From NCBI RefSeq assembly GCF_958979055.1, contig NC_084892.1:25520501-25584500 (forward strand): 64,000 bases of DNA, read 5' to 3'. Both the position numbers and the translations under genes were made by a program. This stretch comes from Alnus glutinosa (lineage: Eukaryota > Streptophyta > Magnoliopsida > Fagales > Betulaceae). Under the pieces are notes generated by a model, which saw nothing but the letters and a program-made list of their open reading frames with translations, was not told where the DNA came from and did no database searches. Position 1 is the first letter of the stretch. Each line of letters starts with the position of its first letter. Below, piece after piece: positions 56,600 through 64,000 of this stretch.

Positions 56600-57942
56600 T
56601 GAAAAATAAAATTGACTTCTAAAAATAAATAGACAAGTGTGTGCAATAGCGTGCAACAAAATCCCACAATGCGGAATTTAAATGAGACAGATATTTTGTT
56701 GACTAAGTGGAAACTCAATTAAGAGAAAAACTACTCCGGGGCAGCCAAACCCAGGATATCCACTATTCAGAAGACAAAGCTAGATACAAGACAGTAACAC
56801 TCACATACACCAGATGTCGTGGTCGTACATTGGTCTCTAACGTGTAACTCAACACAAACGCTTCCCAACCAGGTCTCCTACCTGAAGGGGTCTTCAATGG
56901 AATCCTTTACCTTAGGGCCAACCCCTAAGATAGACTTCAGATGTAGCGTAGCAACAGCACACTTGCAATGGCTTGAGAGACAAATCAGCTCCGATAATCT
57001 TACAAATAACTCTCTAAGCTCTGATGGAATTCACTACCGAATTCTTGCAGTTCTCAATGCCCAATGGCCTCTATTTATAGGCTGAGATGCAAAATGGGTG
57101 ACTACTGTAATATGTACGAACACCGCCTGGACGGTGAACCTGGGCCGTCCGGATAGACAACTGTGCGACCAGAATTTCTGAGATTTTCTTTGAATATCTT
57201 TCCTATTTAAGAGCCACGTCCGGACGGTAAGGCATAGTCATCTGGACGGTTGCACGTCCACTGCAAGTAACTTCCATATAAGGCTTCGCGCGTCCGGACC
57301 ATGGGGGATGAACGTCCGGACGGCTGAACTTCAACACGCAATTTCCATATCTGCTATGCACGCGTCCGGACCATGGTACGAAGTCATCCGGACGGTTGAA
57401 GTCGAATCGGCAATTTCCTTAACTGTTGAACACGTGTCCGGACTAAGGCTGACAGATGTCCGAACGGTGATATTTGAATTGCGATTCTTGCCTTATGTAT
57501 GAGCCTATCCAGACGGGAATCTACGTTGTCAAGACGGTTGAAGCAATCTTCCCTTAAATTGAACTTGGAAAGAATCTGAAGCTGATCGATCATTGATAGG
57601 TGTCCGGACAGGCTACTGAGATGTCTGGACGAATGCAAGCTGGAACAGAAGCTTCTCGATACAGTGAAGGGTCCGAACGAGTCGTCCAAACGGATGATGC
57701 TTGGTTTGACTGGGCGTCCGGATGGTAAGGCACGTCGTCCAGATGGATGGAACAATGGACAAATGGGCGTTTAGACGGGATGGCACAATTGTCCGGACGG
57801 CTGACAAGGAACCAAATTCTTCTGATTGGTAAGTAGTGCAGAATCTTCTAACAACATTTTGAATAGTGAAATTCCTGTTAAAAGCATCTTTACACACAAG
57901 TGATTTTGTCCTAAACGAAATGAAGCCAATTACAACCTAACA
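56600..57942 (-). mobile_element. 3' LTR (LTR B) of a second copia-like element
   Basis: On the plus strand it runs from TGAAAAATAAAATTGAC (56600) to ..CCTAACA (57942); in element sense it starts TGTTAGG and ends TTTTTCA. The purine tract GGCCAGAGGGGAAGTT lies just outside in element sense. 1343 bp. It matches LTR C closely along its whole visible length and LTR A more loosely. It contains about 15 GTCCGGAC-type sites (57120-57800) and TATAAATAG on the minus strand near 57077. Confidence 0.88.
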
Positions 57943-58290
57943 AACTTCCCCTCTGGCCATTCTAGGACAAAAATCACTTGACCGGTTTGGAAATACATTC
58001 TCGGTCCAAAAATAAAAATTACTCCCCCTTTTTGTCACAAAGGGACAAAGGATAAAACAGAGTAATAAAACACACAAATGTAATAAAAATTACTCCTCCT
58101 AATGGTCTCAGAAGGACTTGGAAAATAGATTAATAGTAGTTCAACAGTTTTAAAAAAGTAGCTAAATATAACACAAATGTCACAAAAGAAAACTGAAAAA
58201 AGATAGCTACCAAAAACAAATTACAGCCAAAGAAACTTAATCATCCACTGCCATAGGTGCATCCTCCTCATCATCACTACTGCCAGGATG

Positions 58291-58860
58291 TAGGGTGGGC
58301 AATTTGGGTTCACGGGTCGAGTTCGTGTCAACCCGACCAACCTGATTACATAAACGGGTCTGACACGAACCCGACCCGATTATTAGTCGAGTTGTGACAT
58401 GCGACTCGAACATGACCCGATAAACACGACTAATAATCGTGTCTCCCGTTTACCCGACACGATTTCACAGAAACCAGACTACCATTTCCTATTCCCAGCA
58501 ACCAAATCCCAAACTTGACTTTCTACCAAAACACACAGATTTTCTCAGACGTGCAAAAGAAGCAGACACCATTACCTTCTCCTGGTACCGCTTCTTTTTT
58601 TGCTACTTCTTTTTTTGCTGTATACTGTGAGAAAGGGAGCTCATCAGGAACTTCTTCTTGCTAAGCAAAGACAATATAATCAGGTGAGTCTTGATGGGTA
58701 AGAGAGGGGGGAGGGAAAAGTTTGGCGCAGAGAGAGGGGGAAAAAGCCAGATGGTTGGCGGTCGGGCGTGAGGAGTGTGGGCGGGTGCCGTGCGGGCGGG
58801 AGGGCTACTGGGCAGTGAGCATCAGGCATTTCGTAACTTTTGGTTTCGGGTTACTGGGTT

Positions 58861-58911
<51 letters not shown>

Positions 58912-58995
58912 ACAACCAGGTCGGAATCGGGTTGACCTTATTATATAAAACCCAAACCCAATTTTCTTGTGTTGTGTAAAAAATTGCCAACCCTA
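58291..58995. mobile_element. hAT-like non-autonomous element inside the retroelement
   Basis: Ends TAGGGTGGGCAATTT and AAATTGCCAACCCTA are near-perfect inverted repeats. Flanks are CCAGGATG (58283-58290) and CCAAGATG (58996-59003), an 8-bp target duplication with one change. Inside are GGGTCTGACACGAACCCGAC-type subterminal repeats and a poly-T run of about 46 (58863-58907). No transposase. It is inserted downstream of ORF2 in the retroelement and so is younger than it. Confidence 0.88.
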
Positions 58996-59036
58996 CCAAG
59001 ATGATGGTACTTGAGGCACTCCTGGAGATCCAACTG

Positions 59037-60050
59037 ATTTTACTCTTCTCGCTTATTGATGGAATGCACCTCCTGCTGTATAGAAGTGATGGACTGCTGC
59101 ATGGTGCTCATGCCTCCCTGAATAGCAGCCAAGGCCTCCATGATCTGTGAAAAATTGAGCTCTGGCTTTGAAGGCGGGACCGTTTGAAAGGATGAAGCCA
59201 TATCTGGAAAGCCAACTGGCATGGCAGCAGGAATGGGCACCTCATCATTGGAGTCATCTCTCCGCAGCTGTGCATTAGACTTCATCAAAGTCTACTTGCT
59301 GATGGGCTGCTGAATCTTCATCTTTGGTTCTCCAGTTATGTTGATGTTTGATTGAAAAATGATCTGAGTGAGCAGGTAGCCAAAAGGAAGACTAGTATTA
59401 CCCTCATCACGGGCCTCCAGCATGACGCTCATAATATGCTTGCACAGGCAGAAAAGCAAGCGAAGGTGGATGGCATAAACAAACTAAGCCTTCTTCAGAA
59501 TCAGGTCACTGCGCCTGACAACTGGCCATAAGTTGTGTTGCACTATCTTGGCCAGCAAGCAATGAGCCGGAGACAGTGCACCGATCCGGATGGTGGTAGC
59601 ACACTCTTCGCCCTGTGGAACTGCATGGAAAAACTCTCGGAGATTGTCCATAGAGGGAGGAAGCACCACCTCATTATAAGGACTGCCGGGCAGATCAAGG
59701 ACTGGAACGCCTATGAAGTTACTGATGATTTGGGGATCAACAGTGATGATGTGCCCATCAACAGTGGACTACAGTACCATCCCGCGATCATCATCCTGCG
59801 CCACCTCTAGGTTGGCATAGAAGAGTCTGACAAGTCTGGTGAGGACGATGCAAGCACAAGTGTAGAGGTATCCCCAGTGGTAAGTCAGGATAGTCTTATA
59901 AATACTATCCAGCGGAGGCATTATAATGTCAAATCGGACCACATTGCGCTCAGCAATGACTGTGCGATCCATGATTTTGGCTTGGAGTGCGCCCCTCTCT
60001 TCCACTATCCTCTGGCGGACCCTGAGCTGGGAACTGATGGCAGACATGAT
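59037..60050 (-). pseudogene. Retroelement ORF2 of unknown role (plant transposon protein type)
   Basis: The frame starts at MSAISSQLRVRQRIVEERGA and proceeds through RLVRLFYANLEVAQDDDRG, IITVDPQIISNFIGVPV, SPAHCLLAKIVQHNLWPVVR and FCLCKHIMSVMLEARDEG, to a Pro-rich part and a C-terminal helix with SQIMEALAAIQGGMSTMQQS. At least three internal stops (near 59766, 59484 and 59289) break it, and two are TAG. The middle resembles the putative plant transposon protein domain seen as an extra ORF in SIRE-like copia and some gypsy elements, where an envelope-like role has been proposed but not shown. The C-terminal heptads may form a coiled coil. Confidence 0.65.
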
Positions 60051-60469
60051 TCTGCACAAAAAAACCAACAAGATTTTGCCAAAAATAATCCAAGAATATG
60101 CTTGTTAGGTCAGAAAAAAATTAGGCAGAATAACGATAGTAAAAAGGACTTTTGCAAAAATAAAGACATAATTTATCACAATTTAGTCCTAAAAACATCA
60201 TCACAAATAATCCTAAGATGGCAGGAATAAGCTTCCTCATAAACACAAAACATTCCTAAAGAAACCAACATTCTAACAATTTTAAAAAAAATGAAGAGAA
60301 AAAGAGGTTAAAAAGAATACCTGGAATGTGAAATAATGTGCAAAAAGACAAGAGAAAGCAACAACAAAAGCCAACAGCTCACTGGAAATAATGCACAAAA
60401 TGCCAAAAAGGAGATTTTGGGTGGGGTATAGTGGAGTGAGCGGCAATCAGGGGTTTTTATAACCTCTGT

Positions 60470-60690
60470 GGGGTCTCCGTTCGGACGGTGTATTAATGCC
60501 GTTCGGACGTGCGCTGCCTCGGAAATAAGCAGACTGGTCGCTCGCGTCCTGACGACTAATCTTAACCGTCCGCCCGATGCTGGCCGCTCACGTCCGGATG
60601 TTAAACAACTCCCGTCGGGACGTCTAAGCTCCATCCCCGTCTGGACGCCAAGAAACTACTGTCCGGACGCTCCACACTGAAACATCAGAA
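60470..60690. repeat. Internal cluster of GTCCGGAC-type palindromes
   Basis: About ten sites such as GTTCGGACGG, CGTCCTGACG, ACGTCCGGATG, CGTCTGGACG and TGTCCGGACG lie within 220 bp, upstream of ORF2 in its own sense. They match the site style of the U3 parts of LTRs A-C but the text between them is different from the LTRs. It could be the promoter of ORF2. Confidence 0.6.
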
Positions 60691-61538
60691 AACTGAGGAA
60701 ATTTTCAGAAATCAAATTTTTCAAAGTCAGTTTCAGAACTCGCATGTGTAAACCACTAATAATACAATCAGAGAGCATCTCAAAACTAAACAAAGATATA
60801 AAAGAGAGTTGAGAGTTCAATCAGTACAAATAAATTCCTAAACATCGAAAAGTCAAATAGACAGCTCAACTCATGCAATGCGTGTGTGTGTGAAGACTTA
60901 ACCCGCAAAGTATGACTATCATAGATATGACAAAGAACAACTAGATTTTCCAGACAAGAGAGAAAATCAATGCAAGATTAGTCAAAAGTCAAACCTTATA
61001 ATTTACTAGGGGTCTAGCCACCCTCATCTGATACACTCCCCCTGAGATGCAGTACCTAATTGTTTTACTTGTACCATGAAGGACAAGGTAAATGTTGTAC
61101 TTGCATGTAGAGGGCAAGGCATAAATCAAATTCAGCACATAAGTAGTGAATAATTAAAGCACAAAATTCATATGATTTACTGCTTGATTTTTATGGTGCT
61201 ACAATCTAGAGGGAATGCCAGAGTTTTTAGGTTCTAGATTCAACTAGCATGTGGTCAATTTGACCATTTTATCAAAGACATCTTCTCTTATACAAAATTT
61301 CTAGAAACACAAAGTCAGAGAAGGAAAGATGTACCTTTTAGGAGAGTCGTGGATGAGAAAAGAAGCTATCCTACTTTTGCATATACAGGAAAACACTTGG
61401 CAAATTATAGTCAACGACTCTCAATTATATCCAAGGAAAGTAAATTAATACTCAAAGATTTGAGATATCAGGAGAAAATACATGCAATTATCTGTTATGC
61501 AAAGAAAAAAAATCTTGCAAATCCTCCCAATTTTTTTT

Positions 61539-61546
61539 TATATATA

Positions 61547-61585
<39 letters not shown>
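61539..61585. repeat. (TA)n and poly-A tract
   Basis: A T run, TATATATATA and then about 35 A, in the non-coding part of the minus-strand element. The tract has no partner in the plus-strand copy at 53.4 kb, so it is likely a local expansion or a small insertion. Confidence 0.7.
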
Positions 61586-61862
61586 AACACAAGAAAACAA
61601 AACATGCACTATGGAAATGACATCATATGCAAGGCAAAATCAAACCTGATGATGCCATTACAGAAAAACAGTCGCTCGACCTGCTTTTTCTGTCTTCCCC
61701 AATAAATATCTGCAAAGATCTCCAAACAAAATATAGAGGGCACAACAAACTGGTTCTTAGATTGCATAGTAAGCACACAATTATAACAAGTAAAAGTGCA
61801 AGCAATCAAACTTGATGCCTTAGGATTAGGAACCAAATCCTAGGCACGAATACCTTCTCCTG

Positions 61863-62974
61863 CTAGGTGCGTTCATTCCCCCTCATGGGGTGAATGGTCT
61901 CATCCTTCTTGACCCATACCTGCTTGACTCGAGGCGGTGGCTTACAGGTCTTGTCCATGTTGGCCATACTCCTTAGCATACCCTGCATCAGGCTCAGCAA
62001 CCCTTCATAACCATGGTTGCTAGTGGGCTTCTTTCTCTTGTAACGCCTTGATTTGTTCTTCTTTGATTTGCCACTTTGGTTAGCAGGAACAAACTGCTGT
62101 TGATGTCGTGGAGCCTGATGTGCTGTCGAAGGTAGAATGCTTGAAGTAGCTCTTACTGGAAGCTCCTTTTGAACCTTCAACTTTGAGACTAGAGCTGTGG
62201 ACATTTGGGTCGGATGTGATCGGTGATGCCGCAATGATGACATGTAGGCAAGCTTTTTTTGTTTGAATGCTTCTTTTTAGTCTTTGCAGAATTATGATTA
62301 GCATTCTTACAAACAATATTGTCTTTACCTTTTATATGTCTTCTATAAGGAGAGACATATTTTAATGAGGAAGAATCTTCAGCTTCACTTTTCCTCAAAG
62401 CATCCTGCTTAATCTAAGGCCTGTGAGATCTTAAACAAATAACAACTTGGCCTAATATGAACAATCTTCCCACAATTATGACAAGTAGGGACAAACTTAC
62501 CATGAGCTTGTGTACCTGTATCTTTGCATTTTGGCATCACATGATTAGTTAAGCAAGAATTTTCTAAATAAGCTGTATCTACTATCACAGGCTTAATATC
62601 AATAGAGTCTTTTTTAGAATCAGAATTATGTGAAGTAGAAGTACTCATATCATCAACAATTGAAGCAGGTTTGTTAGAAATATCTGAATGAATACAAAGC
62701 ATGCTTTTCAAATTATCACTTGAGAAATTTTTCAAGAGATCCTCAGATTCTTTTAATTTATTCTCAAGTGTATCAATGATGTTAAATAGTATGGTATTCT
62801 CATATCTCAAAGAGTCAATTAAAGCATGTGATTCAGATAACTGAACAATCAATGACTCTTTTTCTTGCTTCACCTTTTTGAGCTCTTTTGGAGAAATATA
62901 AGTTTATCAAATTTTGCAAAAGCTTTAGAGAGCTCAATATCATGATTTTCTTCAGATAACTGAGAGAAATCCAT
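61863..62974 (-). pseudogene. Gag-like region with two zinc knuckles
   Basis: The minus strand starts MDFSQLSEENHDIELSKAFA, runs into a coiled coil (ELKKVKQEKESLIVQL and after, 62870-62720), a Ser/Asp-rich stretch, the knuckle CHNCGKIVHIRPSC (about 62490), a basic Lys-rich part, a second knuckle CHHCGITDHIRPKC (about 62230), and the end WVKKDETIHPMRGNERT. Frame changes near 62870, 62409 and 62240 and a stop after SQALD break it. It lacks the N-terminal UBN2 block seen at 47.5 kb, so it is itself an internally deleted gag. Same family as 47443-53160 by its coiled coil, knuckles and ending. Confidence 0.75.
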
Positions 62975-63059
62975 GATAAAATGTGTAATTAAAAAAATAG
63001 AAGTTACAAAGAGATGAGGATCACACTCAGGAAATAAATCCTTAAAACGGAGTGTGCCT

Positions 63060-63071
63060 GCTCTGATACCA
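63060..63071 (-). promoter_or_regulatory. Primer binding site (initiator Met tRNA type)
   Basis: In element sense TGGTATCAGAGC follows the LTR end TTTTTCA after two bases. This is the standard plant copia primer site, complementary to the 3' end of initiator tRNA-Met. It fixes LTR C as the 5' LTR and the minus strand as the coding strand. Confidence 0.9.
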
Positions 63072-63073
63072 AT

Positions 63074-64000
63074 TGAAAAATAAAATTGACTTCTAAAAAT
63101 AAATAGACAAGTGTATGCAATAGTGTGCAACAAAATATCACAATGCGGAATTTAAATGAGACAGATATTTTGTTGACGAAGTGGAAACTCAGTTAAGAGA
63201 AAAACCACTTTGGGGCAGCCAAACCCAGGATATCCACTATTCAGAAGACAAAGCTAGATACAAGACAGTAACACTCACATACACTCGATGCAGTGGTCGT
63301 ACCTTGATCTCTAACGTGTAACCCAACACGAACGCTTCCTAAACAGATCTCCTACCTGGTCTCCTACCTGAAGGGGTCTTCAATGGAATCTTTTACCTTA
63401 GGGCCAAACCCTAAGATAGACTTCAGATGTAACGTAGCAACAGCACACTTGCAATGGCTTGAGAGACAAATCAGCTCCGATAGTCTTACGAATAACTCTC
63501 TAAGCTCTAATGGAATTCACTACCGAATTCTTGCAGTTCTCAATACCCAGGGGCCTCTATTTATAGGCTGAGGTGCAGAATGGACGACTGCTGTAATATG
63601 TATGGACGCCGTCCGGACGGTGAACCTAGGTTGTCCGGACGGACAACTGTACGACCAGAATTTTCAAGATTTTCGTTGAAAATCTTTCCTGTTTAAGAGC
63701 CGCATCTGGACGGTAAGTCATAGTCGTCCAGATGGTCGCACGTCCGCTACAAGTAACTTCCATATAAGGCTTCGCACGTCAGGACCATGGGGGATGAACG
63801 TCCGGACGACTGAACTTCAACACGCAATTTCCATATCTGCTATGCGCGCATCCGGACCATGGTAGGAAGTCGTTCGGACGGTTGAAGTCGAATCGACAAT
63901 TTCCTTAACTGTTGAACGTGCGTCCGGACAGACGTCCGGACGATGATATTTGAATTGAGATTCTTGCCTTATGTATGAGCGTGTCTGGATGGGAATCCAC
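63074..64000 (-). mobile_element. 5' LTR (LTR C), cut by the window end
   Basis: Starts TGAAAAATAAAATTGAC on the plus strand like LTR B and stays aligned to it through R-U5 and much of U3 up to the window end. Differences are scattered point changes and one short direct duplication near 63350-63370 (CTCCTACCTG twice). It carries the same GTCCGGAC-type sites (63600 onward). Confidence 0.88.

Larger units (their letters stand above)
56600..64000 (-). mobile_element. Second copia-like, pol-less LTR retroelement (runs past the window)
   Basis: In minus-strand order: LTR C (partly beyond 64000), primer binding site, gag-like region (62974-61863), non-coding zone (about 61860-60880), a GTCCGGAC cluster (60470-60680), ORF2 (60050-59037), a hAT insertion (58291-58995), polypurine tract and LTR B. 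No protease, integrase or reverse transcriptase could be found, so it depends on another element for movement. Gag and LTR style point to the Ty1/copia SIRE-like lineage; that placement is inference. Confidence 0.8.

Overview
This window is nuclear DNA of a eudicot flowering plant, probably a woody species, but the sequence does not let me name the genus. The grounds are GT-AG introns with plant exon patterns, plant-specific families (G-type lectin receptor kinase, SAUR, PRA1.A, nodulin-like MFS), a tRNA gene with an internal pol III promoter, and dense nested plant transposons. Few host genes look intact. They are a 7-exon PRA1.A-type gene (minus strand, 12050-14869, 209 aa), a tRNA-Val(CAC) in its proximal promoter, a 13-exon ATG1 autophagy kinase gene (17922-25055, 730 aa), an intronless G-type lectin receptor kinase (30620-33091, 823 aa) and a small GRF zinc-finger gene (40218-40655).

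Layout. 1-9250 is a transposon graveyard. It holds a Pack-MULE with 9-bp target duplication carrying pieces of two unrelated genes, a long-armed fold-back element, a hAT element with a perfect 8-bp duplication beside its own empty site, and a broken histone H2A 3' end. 10.2-25.1 kb holds the PRA1.A, tRNA and ATG1 genes, with a TRIM-like solo LTR inside ATG1 intron 4. 26.1-37.8 kb is a tandem segmental duplication of about 4 kb of upstream DNA plus the lectin receptor gene. The left copy keeps a full gene and gained a fold-back element and a poly-A retroposon. The right copy lost its whole kinase domain and ends at a poly-T tract. 38.4-39.0 kb contains a frameshifted SAUR remnant and a transposon-like terminus.

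From about 41 kb to 56 kb lies a dead minus-strand MuDR-type transposon split by insertions: a 3.0-kb solo LTR (42258-45300) in its C-terminal exons, and a 5'-truncated copia-like element (about 47443-55759) that itself received a 4.2-kb solo LTR (48653-52809) of the same family in opposite orientation. The window ends with a second copy of the copia-like family on the minus strand (56600 to beyond 64000), with both LTRs, a Met-type primer binding site, a gag-like region with zinc knuckles, a decayed second ORF and a hAT insertion. Its LTRs carry clusters of the palindrome GTCCGGAC, and a separate cluster sits inside the element. I saw no CRISPR array and no clearly new multi-gene system. The most informative signals are the dated nesting order, the kinase-less receptor duplicate, the repeated exons of the MULE tail and the GTCCGGAC arrays. 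All coordinates of splice sites and element ends were read by eye.
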